From: Verrucomicrobiota bacterium
Lineage (GTDB): Bacteria; Verrucomicrobiota; Lentisphaeria; JABSQK01; JAJFLO01
NCBI GenBank assembly: GCA_021772615.1
Contig: JAJFLQ010000142.1
Span: 1-64,000 of the forward strand
Direction: 5' to 3'
Length of the DNA stretch: 64,000 nt
Shown: positions 18,098-27,743 of the stretch, one piece after another
Numbering within the stretch: the first letter of the stretch is position 1
How the letters are laid out: every line of letters starts with the position of its first letter
Notes under the pieces: model-generated
Database searches by the model: none
What the model saw: only the letters and a program-made list of their open reading frames with translations
Told to the model about the DNA's origin: nothing
Made by a program: the position numbers and the translations under genes

Positions 18098-19444
18098 ATG
18101 TCGGAATCTCGAACCATTCTGTGTGTGGACGATGAGATCCATATTCTCAACTGCCTGAATCGGGTACTGCGTCGCGACCGCTATAGGATTCTCACGGCGA
18201 CCAGCGGACCGGAGGCGATGCGCCTGCTTTGTGAGAACACGGTTGATGTCGTCATTTCCGACCAGCGCATGCCGGAGCAGAATGGTACGGTTTTCCTGCA
18301 GAATGTAAAGGATAAGTTTCCCGATGTCGTGCGCATCATTCTCTCCGGCTACGCGGACGTGAACGACATACTTGATGCAATTAACACGGGTGAGATATTT
18401 CGGTTTCTCGTGAAACCATGGAACGATGACGAACTCCGGGATACGATTCGGGCAGGCATCGTCCATCACGACCGCCATGCTACGCGCCGGGCACGACCGA
18501 CAACGACGGCGATGCAGCAAATGGGATTCCCCGTTATAGCCGGCCATCAGATCGTGCGGAAACTCGGGCAAGGCAGCACCGGCGTTGTCTACCTGGCGCA
18601 AAAACTACCGGACGGCAACGGCGAATTCTGCGCGATAAAGGTGCTCAAGGTCACGCCGCAGGTTGCAGAGAACCGCAAGTACTTCATCGAACGCTTTCGC
18701 CGCGAGGCGGACGCAGCTTCACGCGTCGACCATCCCAACGTAGTCACGATCGCGAAATACGGCGTCACCAAGGACGCCGAGCACCCGACCCCGTATATCG
18801 TAATGGAGTACATTCCGGGCGAAACACTAAAGCAAATGATAAACTTCGGCGAGATCGAAAACTTGAGTCTGCCGCAGCGGCTCGATATTTTCCGACAGAT
18901 CGCGGACGCACTGGCCACCATAAACAGACACGATATTCTGCACCGCGACATCAAGCCGGACAACATCATTGTCGACGAACATCATCAGATCAAAATCACC
19001 GATTTCGGTATTGCCAGATTACCGAACTCCGACCTTACACTTACGCGCGAAGTATTCGGTACGCCGAATTATCTCTCGCCGGAGGCTTTCCTCACCGCAA
19101 AGGTGGACCAGCGATCCGATATTTTTTCGCTCGGCGTCCTTGCTTACGAATTGCTTCTTGGCTCGCGCCCGTTCGTTGCCGACAACCTGCCGATGCTGGC
19201 GCTGGTGGTGCAAACCAAGCGGCCCGTCGAACCGCGACTTCTCGATCCGACATTCCCGCATGCACTCCAGAAAATTCTCGCGAAGATGCTCAAGAAAAAT
19301 CCCCGGTTTCGTTATCAGACGGCTGACGCCGTACTTCAGGATCTCGACAGCTATCTCAGCGATTCATTTGAGATCGATCCGAGCCTGAACGCAGCGTGCG
19401 AACAGGACTGGAGTCGGCGCCATGCGTCGATGGTCAGGATGTAG
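18098..19444 (+). CDS. Receiver domain fused to Ser/Thr protein kinase
   Basis: A 448-residue signalling protein. Residues 5-120 are a response-regulator receiver of the RpfG-like type: acidic pair DDE at 11-13, phosphoacceptor Asp55 in ISDQRMP, and the conserved lysine in LVKPW. Residues 147-435 are a Hanks-type kinase with the glycine loop GQGSTGVVY, the lysine in CAIKVL, HRDIKPDN, DFG and GTPNYLSPE. The start at 18098 follows GAGAGG about 10 nt upstream. This is a direct bridge from His-Asp to Ser/Thr phosphorylation. The convergent PAS histidine kinase whose stop overlaps this gene is the obvious candidate partner, but that is inference. Confidence 0.9.
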   Translation: MSESRTILCVDDEIHILNCLNRVLRRDRYRILTATSGPEAMRLLCENTVDVVISDQRMPEQNGTVFLQNVKDKFPDVVRIILSGYADVNDILDAINTGEIFRFLVKPWNDDELRDTIRAGIVHHDRHATRRARPTTTAMQQMGFPVIAGHQIVRKLGQGSTGVVYLAQKLPDGNGEFCAIKVLKVTPQVAENRKYFIERFRREADAASRVDHPNVVTIAKYGVTKDAEHPTPYIVMEYIPGETLKQMINFGEIENLSLPQRLDIFRQIADALATINRHDILHRDIKPDNIIVDEHHQIKITDFGIARLPNSDLTLTREVFGTPNYLSPEAFLTAKVDQRSDIFSLGVLAYELLLGSRPFVADNLPMLALVVQTKRPVEPRLLDPTFPHALQKILAKMLKKNPRFRYQTADAVLQDLDSYLSDSFEIDPSLNAACEQDWSRRHASMVRM

Positions 19445-22400
19445 CGCCGGTGGTGATCGCGGGAATGCTTACAGTAAATGTCGTACCCTCACCGACCTGT
19501 GATTCCACGTCGATTCGGCCGTCGTGTTCCTGAATGATGCCGTACGATATGGACAGGCCGAGACCGGTTCCCTGCCCTACCGGCTTGGTTGTAAAAAAAG
19601 GCGTGAACAGGGAGTTCACGTACTCCGGCTCGATCCCGCTCCCGGTGTCACTGATACGTACGATGATGTGCCCACCGACGCACTCGGTGAGAATACTTAT
19701 TACCCCTTTATCCGGTATTGCCTCCGCTGCGTTCACCAGCAGATTCAGAAACACCTGATTCAGCTTTCCGGGTTGGCAAAGTACCTTGGGTAACGCTCCC
19801 AGCGTCTTTTCTACCGTGCATTTGTACTTCAGGTTGTTCCACACGATTCGCAGCGTGCTTTCGATACACTCGTTGATATCCGCTTCGACCTGTTCGGCTT
19901 CGTCAACCCGCGCGAAACTCTTGAGGTTCTGCACAATGTCCTTGACACGATTGGTACCTTCCAACGATTCGCTGATAAGGTAGCCGATGTCCTGAAGCAC
20001 AAAATCCAGATCTTTCTCCGACTTGGCCTCCGAAATAGACTGGAGCAACGCCGTCACCTGCGGCGCATCAATGCCCTGGAGCAGTCCATCGAGCCGGTCG
20101 TACATGACGAATAACTCCTGAAAATGGAGGACATAATCGTTGAGCGTGTCGATATTCCCCATGATATACGCAACGGGATTGTTGATCTCGTGGGCGACTC
20201 CGGCCGCAATGAGTCCGAGCGATGCCAGCTTTTCGGATTGAATCAATTGCGCTTGATTCTCCTTCAACCTGGCATGCATCTCTTCGAGCCGTTCTTTACT
20301 GGTGCGTAAGTCGTGTTCGGCCTTGTTCCGCTCGGTGATGTCGCGGGCTATTGCGGTGACAAACATGCCTTCGTCGGTTTTCCAGTTGGCCAGCGATACT
20401 TCCATCGGGAATTCCGTACCGTCGCGGCGCAGCCCGATCAGCTCTACCGAGCGCCCTATTACTGTGCCGTGATCGAGAGACAGGTACACACCGATTCTAT
20501 TGTTGAATTTCTTGGCAAAGCGTTTGGGAACGATCGATGTGACGGTCTTGCCAAGGATATCATCCGAGCTGTAGCCGAAACACGTGCGCGCCGCGAGATT
20601 CCAGAAAATGATCTTGCCGTCGCTGTCGGTCGAGATAATCGCGTCGTACGCAGATTCGACCACGGCGCGAAACCGCTCCTCGTTTGAGCGAATATATTTC
20701 TCCACCTCCCGCTGCTCGGTGATATCACGCAGCACGGCCACATAATTACTCTTTACGCCGGACGCATCCAGTACCGGCGCAATGGTTTCCTCCACATCAA
20801 AAAATGTACCGTCCTTGCGTTTATTGACATACGAACCCCGCCAAATCTCGTCGCGACCGAGCTTGGCGTACATGTCGCGGAACAGCTCGGAATTCTCCTT
20901 GCCGCTGTTGAGAATGCGCGGATTTTGTCCCAGACTCTCCTCGCTGGTAAATCCGGTCATCCGTTCGAACGCAGGATTTACGTACTGAATCACACCCGAC
21001 ACATCCGTGATAATGATGCCCTCACCGGTAGCCTCAAGCGCGGTCGCGAGCCTGGACCTTTCAGCTTCCGCCCGGCGACGCGCGGTTACATCTCGCACCA
21101 CGGCCACGTAGTTGAGCGTATTCCCGCCGCTGTCACGTACCGGCGCAACAGACTCTTCGAGGTTGATGAACGAGCCGTCCTTCCGGCGGTCCAGAAAAGA
21201 GCCGTACCAGGTCTTCTCGCCCTCCATCGCTTCGAGCATCTGATCATACCGCCCGTCGCCGTCGCATCTCTTGAGAATACGCGTCAGCTGCCCGATCGCC
21301 TCCCGGCGCGTATACCCCGTCATCTTCTCAAAGGCACGATTGACATACTCAATCTTCCCGCGCGTGTCCGTAATCATGATCGCTTCGCCAGTTGATTCCA
21401 GCGCCGTCGCCAGGCGGCGCAGTTGCGCCTGATTCTCCAGCCGCTGACGGATATCGATGGCAATACAAACAAGACCTGCAACCGCGTCGTCCTCGTCGAG
21501 CATGACCGATCCAGAAAAAGAGACCGGTATTCGATCACCATCGGATGTAAGCGCCACGGTCTCGACGTCTCTCAGCACGCCGACTTTCAGCAATGCCGCC
21601 AGACCAACATGTCGTGTATGCGTCGTCTTAATCGCCAAATCCGGGATTACCGCTACTATTTTCCTCCCCACCAGATCTGACTCGACGTAGCCGAGCAGCG
21701 CGATGCTTGCCTGGTTGACCGTGCGGATCACACCGTTCTCGTCGAGCACGAACAACGGGTCGATCATGTTCTCGATAATCTTCTTTACGTAATCGCGGGC
21801 AACGTGACTTTCTTCCAGTCGCGCGGTGACCGCATTGAACGCATCGATCACCGTTCCGAATTCGTCGTCATACCGACGAGCGAGCCGCACGGAAATGTCA
21901 CCGTCAACGACACGCGTCGACACGTGCTTGAATTCCTGCAGACGCCGACGGCGACGATCAGCCAGCATGTAGAAGCACAATACGGCCACAACCAGAACGA
22001 TTGTGGCAGATGTAACGACGTTCGACCGCAATCCGGCGACCATATTAATGCGGGCAGACGGGTCACCGGTCACGGCGATCGCGGCCACGACCTGATTGTC
22101 TCTATCCAGCACCGGCGCGATCACCGTTAGTGACATGTCTGAATCGGCGCCGGCGGTAGGCACAATGGTCGGCGTACCGGTGTTGCACATTGTCTCGACC
22201 GCTGCGTGCATGTCTGCGGAGAGTGACAATGAAGGCGACGCGATACCGCTCGCCAGCGGCACCTCCATCGCCCGCGTGGCAGAACCGCCCGAGATTTCCG
22301 GTTGCTGCCGCAGCACCGCGAAAATCCGAACCGACATTGCCAACTGCCGCTCAGCGCGTTGCGTTCTGAGCATTCGATGAAGCGCGATGCGCCGATCCTG

Positions 22401-22631
22401 GTATGCCGCCGACGTTCGCGGCGCCATCACGAGTGCCACAACGTCATCCCGAAGCGTGAGTGCCAACGCACCGGCAGCGGTAATCAACCTTCTATGATCG
22501 GCAGCCTCAGCTTCGACCTGGAACCGGGACATTGCAATGCCGGTCACGATCCCAAGACATGCCGCCGTCACAAGAAAACCGGTCAAACCCGGTCTGGCTG
22601 ATAAATCCATCGAACGGCGCTCCGACATCAT
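19434..22631 (-). CDS. Multi-PAS membrane sensor histidine kinase
   Basis: A 1065-residue sensor kinase. A transmembrane helix near residues 14-34, an extracytoplasmic sensor of about 165 residues, a second helix near 200-222 and a HAMP-like segment lead into four PAS/PAC units (roughly 280-780). The phosphoacceptor motif GVAHEINNP and a GHKL ATPase with GTGLGLSIS at the C-terminus complete it. It autophosphorylates on histidine and passes phosphate to a receiver. It carries no receiver of its own; the closest one is in the kinase fusion that overlaps its 3' end by 11 bp on the other strand. The start is uncertain: ATG at 22631 has no strong ribosome site, and ATG at 22613 is an alternative. 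Confidence 0.9.
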   Translation of the reverse strand: MMSERRSMDLSARPGLTGFLVTAACLGIVTGIAMSRFQVEAEAADHRRLITAAGALALTLRDDVVALVMAPRTSAAYQDRRIALHRMLRTQRAERQLAMSVRIFAVLRQQPEISGGSATRAMEVPLASGIASPSLSLSADMHAAVETMCNTGTPTIVPTAGADSDMSLTVIAPVLDRDNQVVAAIAVTGDPSARINMVAGLRSNVVTSATIVLVVAVLCFYMLADRRRRRLQEFKHVSTRVVDGDISVRLARRYDDEFGTVIDAFNAVTARLEESHVARDYVKKIIENMIDPLFVLDENGVIRTVNQASIALLGYVESDLVGRKIVAVIPDLAIKTTHTRHVGLAALLKVGVLRDVETVALTSDGDRIPVSFSGSVMLDEDDAVAGLVCIAIDIRQRLENQAQLRRLATALESTGEAIMITDTRGKIEYVNRAFEKMTGYTRREAIGQLTRILKRCDGDGRYDQMLEAMEGEKTWYGSFLDRRKDGSFINLEESVAPVRDSGGNTLNYVAVVRDVTARRRAEAERSRLATALEATGEGIIITDVSGVIQYVNPAFERMTGFTSEESLGQNPRILNSGKENSELFRDMYAKLGRDEIWRGSYVNKRKDGTFFDVEETIAPVLDASGVKSNYVAVLRDITEQREVEKYIRSNEERFRAVVESAYDAIISTDSDGKIIFWNLAARTCFGYSSDDILGKTVTSIVPKRFAKKFNNRIGVYLSLDHGTVIGRSVELIGLRRDGTEFPMEVSLANWKTDEGMFVTAIARDITERNKAEHDLRTSKERLEEMHARLKENQAQLIQSEKLASLGLIAAGVAHEINNPVAYIMGNIDTLNDYVLHFQELFVMYDRLDGLLQGIDAPQVTALLQSISEAKSEKDLDFVLQDIGYLISESLEGTNRVKDIVQNLKSFARVDEAEQVEADINECIESTLRIVWNNLKYKCTVEKTLGALPKVLCQPGKLNQVFLNLLVNAAEAIPDKGVISILTECVGGHIIVRISDTGSGIEPEYVNSLFTPFFTTKPVGQGTGLGLSISYGIIQEHDGRIDVESQVGEGTTFTVSIPAITTGATS

Positions 22632-23485
22632 CTGTTGTTGTGGTCCATACAGCGCGGTCTGCCGCGCGTACCCCGAATCACACGTCGTTCAGGGCGTAGA
22701 GAATCCGGACCCCGAGGACCTGACGTTGAAATTGCCCCCAGCAAGGGGCATGAAGGGCGCAAGGTATTGCCGATTCACGCCATTCACTATCTTTAGGGAA
22801 TACGGCTGAGCCTTCTTAACGGTGACCGGGGCCGGATGCACAGGGTTTCTACGTTGCACGACAAGGAAAAGAGAGACATCGGGAGATCGCATGAATAACA
22901 TTGACCGATAACAGCAAAAGTATTTCAGCGAACATCGACGTTACTCATCTTCTATTAGTGCAGCGGAAAGAGGTTGCGTGCGCGGCCGGGTTCGGTCTTG
23001 CTGAAATAATCTCGATTTCGTTTTTCGTGTCATCCCGCTCGTTTATCGTTAATAATCGTATATACGATTTGTGCATAAATCAATGCCTGTGACGGAGCAA
23101 TTTGTCTGAGGACAGGGCGGCGATCCGACCGGCTGCCACAGTCCGTGAAGATCGCTGCATGCGATCCTCTATTACCCACCCTCAGCCGTAGAGCCATCGG
23201 CGTAACCGCAAGGCGCGAAGCGTCGCGAAAACGACAGCGAAGATCGCTGTGCTACCCAGGGACATGCCAGTCCCAGCCGGTAGTGGCGGTTCGTAGTAGA
23301 CCAGTCGTGAATATTCTGGTACCAGACGTACGCTCAGGACGCGGGTTGCATGCCGTTGTTCGGTGCCGTATGGTTACTCGGAGTCTCCGTCAGACCGGCG
23401 GGTGACGCCCGATAATCCCCAACCCGATTACCTTACGCACGCCTTCGGCCCTTCCGTGCCGAACCGGAAATATTGAGAATCGATC
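22632..23485. other. 850-bp intergenic region, no gene supported
   Basis: Small open frames occur, but none has a recognisable protein, ribosome site or conserved feature. A hairpin TGCCCC/GGGGCA lies at 22733-22750. The stretch 23000-23090 is AT-rich compared with its surroundings. The region separates the minus-strand sensor kinase from the plus-strand thiO-kds-lpt run, so promoters for both directions are expected, but I could not place them. Confidence 0.5.
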
Positions 23486-24652
23486 ATGGCACACGATATG
23501 ACGGACTGCTGCATTATAGGTGGCGGCATCATCGGCATGATGTCCGCCATCGAACTTTCGACATCGGGTATGCACGTCACAGTGCTGGAACGCGGTCGGG
23601 CAGGCACGGAATCGTCGTGGGCCGGCGGGGGTATTCTCACACCGATATACCCGTGGGAGTATCCCACATTCATAACTGAGCTTGGCCGCTGGTCGCAGCA
23701 GCAGTACGTGGAATTGTCCGTGTACCTGCAGCACAGAATCGGGATCGACATCGAACGTATTGTGGGCGGAATGATCGTATTGGATGCCGACCAAGCGTCA
23801 CGCGCAACGGCCTGGGCTGCGGCTGAAGAAAGCGTGCTAAGCCTTATTACCGCGGAAGAAATGCTCACCTACGCGCCGCGATTGGCCGCCGATCTGCCGC
23901 AGCACGGCATCTGGATGCCGGAGGCCGCCCACCTGCGCAATCCGCGATTGATGACGGCGCTCAGGAAACTTTTGCCCGAAATCGGTGTTCAACTAATAGA
24001 GGACTGCAGTGCCGAATCGATCATTCTGCAAAAACATCGGGTCGCCGGCGTGGCGACGCCGACAGGAGACATTGCATGTGAGACGGTAGTTGTCGCCGCC
24101 GGTTGCTGGAGCCAGGACCTGCTGACGAGGTGGATCGGCGAATCCGTTATTCGCCCGATACGCGGTCAGATTCTGCTCTACGAATGCGAACACCAATTAA
24201 TGGCGCCGATCGTCGTTCAGGACGGTAATTACGTTATCCCGCGTAAAGATGGCTGCGTCCTCGTCGGCAGCACGCTCGAAGACGTTGGCTATGACAAGTC
24301 TGTAACCGAAGCAGCGCGAACGAAACTGACTGCCGTCGCAGAAAAACTCGTGCCCGAACTAACGCCGGACCGGATCGTCCGACAGTGGTCCGGGTTGCGG
24401 CCGGGTTCGCCGCAAGGCGCACCGCTGATTTCACAGATACACGGCGTAGCCGGATTATTCGTAAACTCAGGGCACTACCGCAACGGCATACTGCTCGGCC
24501 CGGGATCCGCGAAACTCCTTGCGGATCTGGTCTTGGAGCGAGATCCGGTTGTGGATCCACGACCGTTTCAGGCTAATGACATACAGGCCGCGGACGTATG
24601 CGGCGAACCAGCGCACTGCGCATCACATAACGGAACACCGGATGCATTTTGA
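23486..24652 (+). CDS. thiO: Glycine oxidase-like FAD-dependent amine oxidase
   Basis: A 388-residue FAD-dependent oxidoreductase of the DadA/ThiO family. The FAD-binding dinucleotide motif IIGGGIIG lies near residue 9, followed by SSWAGGGIL, and the substrate-domain signature WSGLRPGSPQGAP is in the C-terminal third. ThiO oxidises glycine to the imine used in thiamine thiazole synthesis. The motif pattern fits ThiO better than D-amino acid dehydrogenases, but no other thi gene is in the window. The stop overlaps the kdsB start by 11 bp, so it is translationally coupled to the Kdo genes, an odd pairing. Confidence 0.8.
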   Translation: MAHDMTDCCIIGGGIIGMMSAIELSTSGMHVTVLERGRAGTESSWAGGGILTPIYPWEYPTFITELGRWSQQQYVELSVYLQHRIGIDIERIVGGMIVLDADQASRATAWAAAEESVLSLITAEEMLTYAPRLAADLPQHGIWMPEAAHLRNPRLMTALRKLLPEIGVQLIEDCSAESIILQKHRVAGVATPTGDIACETVVVAAGCWSQDLLTRWIGESVIRPIRGQILLYECEHQLMAPIVVQDGNYVIPRKDGCVLVGSTLEDVGYDKSVTEAARTKLTAVAEKLVPELTPDRIVRQWSGLRPGSPQGAPLISQIHGVAGLFVNSGHYRNGILLGPGSAKLLADLVLERDPVVDPRPFQANDIQAADVCGEPAHCASHNGTPDAF

Positions 24653-25397
24653 CACAGCCATAGCGGTGATTCCAGCACGATATCAGAGCACCCGTTTTCC
24701 CGGCAAACCGCTCGCTCCCATTGCCGGCGTACCGATGATCAAACGTGTATACGACAATGCGGCACGACTGGACGTCGCGCGCGTCTTAGTGGCAACAGAC
24801 GACCGGCGGATCTTTGACTATGTGGAATCATTTGGCGGCCAGGTAGTGATGACGTCACCCGATCACCGGACAGGCACCGATCGTATCGCCGAAGCCGTTG
24901 GCGACGACAACAACATGCTGGTACTGAATATTCAGGGCGACGAACCGCTCCTGCCGTTAGCGGATATCAACGGATTAATCAACGACATGCGACAAAAGAG
25001 CGATGCGGAAATGGCGACAATTGCCGTACCAATCGACCGTACTTCCGCAGAATTTACGGATCCGAACGTGGTGAAGGTTGCGCTGGACCGCAATCAATAC
25101 GCACTGTATTTCAGCCGGGCGCCGGTACCACATCACCGAGCCGGTCATGCAGTGGACGTTCATCCATTGCGACACTGGGGCGTCTACGCGTTCCGCCGGC
25201 GATTTCTGGACGCGTTCGTTCGCTGGCCTCAAGGTCGGTTGGAGATTACGGAAAGCCTTGAGCAGCTACGGGCCATTGAGAACGGCGCGCGCATCTTTGT
25301 GCGAATCGCGCAGACACACACCGCCGGCGTTGATGTACCGGAGGATATCAGTAAAGTAGAGGCGCTATTGGAGAGTCACGACATATGCCCCCCATAA
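24642..25397 (+). CDS. kdsB: CMP-Kdo synthetase
   Basis: A 251-residue 3-deoxy-manno-octulosonate cytidylyltransferase. It activates Kdo with CTP to CMP-Kdo for inner-core lipopolysaccharide. Family motifs are clear: AVIPARYQSTRFPGKPL at the N-terminus, GTDRIAEA, NIQGDEPL and LEQLRAIENG. The start at 24642 was chosen because the conserved domain begins right there and it fits the normal length of about 250; a longer frame upstream lies inside thiO. It overlaps thiO by 11 bp and kdsA by 13 bp. Confidence 0.95.
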   Translation: MHFDTAIAVIPARYQSTRFPGKPLAPIAGVPMIKRVYDNAARLDVARVLVATDDRRIFDYVESFGGQVVMTSPDHRTGTDRIAEAVGDDNNMLVLNIQGDEPLLPLADINGLINDMRQKSDAEMATIAVPIDRTSAEFTDPNVVKVALDRNQYALYFSRAPVPHHRAGHAVDVHPLRHWGVYAFRRRFLDAFVRWPQGRLEITESLEQLRAIENGARIFVRIAQTHTAGVDVPEDISKVEALLESHDICPP

Positions 25398-26224
25398 ACA
25401 TAGAGATCACACCCGACGCCGCCGTCGGCGATTCATGTCCACTCCTGGTCATTTCCGGACCGTGCGTGATCGAGAGCGAAGCCTTGTGTATGGAGATCGC
25501 GGGCGTTCTTGCCGACGTCGCCGCGCGCAACCCACTAAACCTGGTTTTCAAGGCATCATTCGACAAAGCCAACCGCACCAGCATCCGTTCGTTCCGCGGT
25601 CCTGGCCTGACAGAAGGGTTGCGGATCTTAAAGCATATCAAGGACACCTACAAGCTGCCGATCCTGACTGACGTCCACGAACCCGCGCATGTGAAGGCAC
25701 TGGCCGAAGACGTGGATATATTGCAGATTCCGGCATTCTTGTGCCGCCAAACCGACCTCCTCGTCGCGGCCGGCCGCAGTGGTCGCGTGGTAAACGTAAA
25801 GAAAGGCCAGTTTATGGCGCCACGCGACATGAAAGCGGCGATCGATAAGATCCGTTCCACCGGAAACAATCGTATTCTTCTGACCGAGCGCGGGACGACA
25901 TTCGGCTACAACAACCTCGTCGTAGACATGCGATCGCCGGCTATCATGCGGTCGCTTGGTGTGCCCGTGATATTCGACGCCACACATTCCGTGCAACTTC
26001 CCGGCGGACAAGGCGAATCCAGTGGGGGACAACGCGAATTCGTCCTGCCGCTGCTACGCGCGGCGACTGCTGCGGGCGTGGACGGTATCTTTCTTGAGAC
26101 CCATCCGCACCCGGACAAGGCATTATCCGACGGGCCCAACGCCGTCCCGCTCGATACAATTGAAACAACCATTAGACAGGCGATCTGTATCCATGACGCT
26201 CGAATCAAAGCTGAAGGCCATTGA
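25385..26224 (+). CDS. kdsA: Kdo-8-phosphate synthase
   Basis: A 279-residue aldolase-type enzyme that condenses phosphoenolpyruvate with arabinose 5-phosphate to Kdo 8-phosphate in the cytoplasm. Diagnostic segments are SGPCVIES, FKASFDKANRTS, ILTDVHE, LCRQTDL, VKKGQFMAP and DATHSVQLPGG. The length is normal. It begins inside the end of kdsB and ends 32 bp inside kdsC, so the three Kdo genes are translated as one block. Confidence 0.96.
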   Translation: MPPINIEITPDAAVGDSCPLLVISGPCVIESEALCMEIAGVLADVAARNPLNLVFKASFDKANRTSIRSFRGPGLTEGLRILKHIKDTYKLPILTDVHEPAHVKALAEDVDILQIPAFLCRQTDLLVAAGRSGRVVNVKKGQFMAPRDMKAAIDKIRSTGNNRILLTERGTTFGYNNLVVDMRSPAIMRSLGVPVIFDATHSVQLPGGQGESSGGQREFVLPLLRAATAAGVDGIFLETHPHPDKALSDGPNAVPLDTIETTIRQAICIHDARIKAEGH

Positions 26225-26717
26225 CACCATACTGCTCGACATCGACGGGGTCCTGACAGACGGTCGCGTCGGGTACAGCGCCGATACCACGGTGAAGTTT
26301 TTCCACATCCGAGATGGTCTGGCGATACGGCTGGCGCTTCAGGCCGGCCTGAATGTAGGCATTCTATCCGGCCGCGACGATCCTGCCAACCGCCGACGGG
26401 CCGAGGAGTTGCGAATGACATTTTACTACGGCGGACGAAGTGACAAGCGTTCCGCCTTTCAGGCGTTGCTTGCCGAACAACGGCTGTCTGCCGACGCGTG
26501 CCTCTACGTCGGCGACGACATTGTCGACATTCCGGTATTAATTCGGGCCGGCGTCGGGGTGACTGTTGCAGATGCCCCGGACGAGGTGAAAGCCCGCACA
26601 GATTGGGTTACCACCAAACGCGGCGGCCACGGCGCTGTGCGTGAGGTCATCGTAGCCGTTCTGGAGGCCCAGGACAAGTGGAACACAATCGTTGCGAAAT
26701 ATGACGAGGCATCATAA
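26193..26717 (+). CDS. kdsC: Kdo-8-phosphate phosphatase (HAD family)
   Basis: A 174-residue HAD phosphatase that removes phosphate from Kdo 8-phosphate before activation by KdsB. The nucleophile motif is LLDIDGVLTDG, the serine motif is ILSGR, and the acid motif is VGDDIVDIPVL; the length matches the tetrameric KdsC type without a cap domain. The start at 26193 lies within kdsA and the stop is 16 bp before the chosen lptC start. Confidence 0.93.
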   Translation: MTLESKLKAIDTILLDIDGVLTDGRVGYSADTTVKFFHIRDGLAIRLALQAGLNVGILSGRDDPANRRRAEELRMTFYYGGRSDKRSAFQALLAEQRLSADACLYVGDDIVDIPVLIRAGVGVTVADAPDEVKARTDWVTTKRGGHGAVREVIVAVLEAQDKWNTIVAKYDEAS

Positions 26718-26733
26718 AGGATCCGTTTCCACC

Positions 26734-27135
26734 ATGATCAAATGGATGTTACTTTGGTTGCTATTCGTGATCTACGCGGCAATCGGCGATACGGTTCCCG
26801 GCGACATTACGATCACCAATTTTAAGGTTGGCGGCGCCGATTACGTGATCGAAGGCGACCATGCAGTGATATTCGGCAATCACGTGCACATCACCGGCGT
26901 AACCGCAACCTTGATACGCGAAAATGACGAGATACGGATCACGACGCCGGCTTGTGATTTTGATCAATTGGCGCGATCAGGTTCGAGCAACAAGCCGGTA
27001 CAGGTCGTCAGCGCGAATTTGCGCGTCGACGGAGTTGGCTTCGATCTGGATTTCAATCAGAACCGTATACTGATACGAAACAACGTCAAAGTGAGAATAT
27101 ACGATTATGACAATGACATCAACGGTGATGAATGA
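26734..27135 (+). CDS. lptC: LptC-like LPS transport anchor protein
   Basis: A short protein (133 residues) with one N-terminal hydrophobic segment (about residues 3-18) and a beta-rich remainder. Similarity to LptC is too weak to claim from motifs alone. Its place between kdsC and lptA, its single membrane anchor and its size make the LptC role likely: carrying lipopolysaccharide from the LptB2FG complex to LptA across the periplasm. ATG at 26734 was preferred since AAAGGA precedes it and the hydrophobic segment starts at once; an upstream TTG at 26692 is possible. The stop overlaps lptA as ATGA. Confidence 0.6.
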   Translation: MIKWMLLWLLFVIYAAIGDTVPGDITITNFKVGGADYVIEGDHAVIFGNHVHITGVTATLIRENDEIRITTPACDFDQLARSGSSNKPVQVVSANLRVDGVGFDLDFNQNRILIRNNVKVRIYDYDNDINGDE

Positions 27136-27743
27136 TGCGTGATCACGTGCTTGTTGCGATCAGGGCTTGGTGTTTCCGCCGTGGCGTAGTCGGTGTCCTG
27201 CTGGTGTTTTTCGCGTGTACGGCGGACGCCGATGACAGCGCCACTGCGGATAAACCGGAGGACAAGGTCCCGACAGAGAGCACGACAACGCAGACAATGC
27301 CGGAGGCGCCGACCGATATCACATCGGACAGTATGGATTTCGACGTCGAAAACCGACGTGCCATATTTACCGGCAACGTGCAGGTCGTCGACGACGCACT
27401 TACGTTGAATGCCGATTCGCTGTACATTCATTTCGACGAAAACAACAAGCTCGAAGAAATCGTAGCAGACGGCAATGTCGTCGCGACGTCCGGAGAAAAT
27501 AAGGCCAAGGGCGGCAAGGCGTTATATGACTTTCGAAACGGCCATGTTGTGTTGTCGAATAACCCGGAATTGATCCGGGGTAAAAACCGCATCATCGACG
27601 CCGATATAATAATATATAAACGCAACGAGGGAAAATTCGAAACTCGGAGAGGCCGCCCGCGAATTTTATGGTTTGACGACCGCAAAGATGCGTCACCCTT
27701 GTCGGACCTCGCCCCCTTTGGCAATACAGGGGATAAGCCGTGA
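27132..27743 (+). CDS. lptA: LptA-like periplasmic LPS transport protein
   Basis: A 203-residue exported protein. A signal peptide (hydrophobic stretch about 17-30, ending CTADA) precedes an acidic/threonine-rich spacer and an OstA/LptA domain with repeated short strands, for example DITSDSMDFD, AIFTGNVQVV, LTLNADSLYIHFD and IVADGNVVA. LptA forms the periplasmic bridge for lipopolysaccharide. Start and stop both overlap the neighbours (ATGA with lptC, GTGA with lptB), which supports one operon. Confidence 0.88.
   Translation: MMRDHVLVAIRAWCFRRGVVGVLLVFFACTADADDSATADKPEDKVPTESTTTQTMPEAPTDITSDSMDFDVENRRAIFTGNVQVVDDALTLNADSLYIHFDENNKLEEIVADGNVVATSGENKAKGGKALYDFRNGHVVLSNNPELIRGKNRIIDADIIIYKRNEGKFETRRGRPRILWFDDRKDASPLSDLAPFGNTGDKP

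Noticed and set aside
22689..22901. 70-codon minus-strand frame in the 22.6-23.5 kb gap
   Set aside because: No start signal, no known family, and part of it is a GC hairpin; coding character is weak.
22901..23092. 63-codon plus-strand frame in the same gap
   Set aside because: No ribosome site and low-complexity hydrophobic content from AT-rich DNA.
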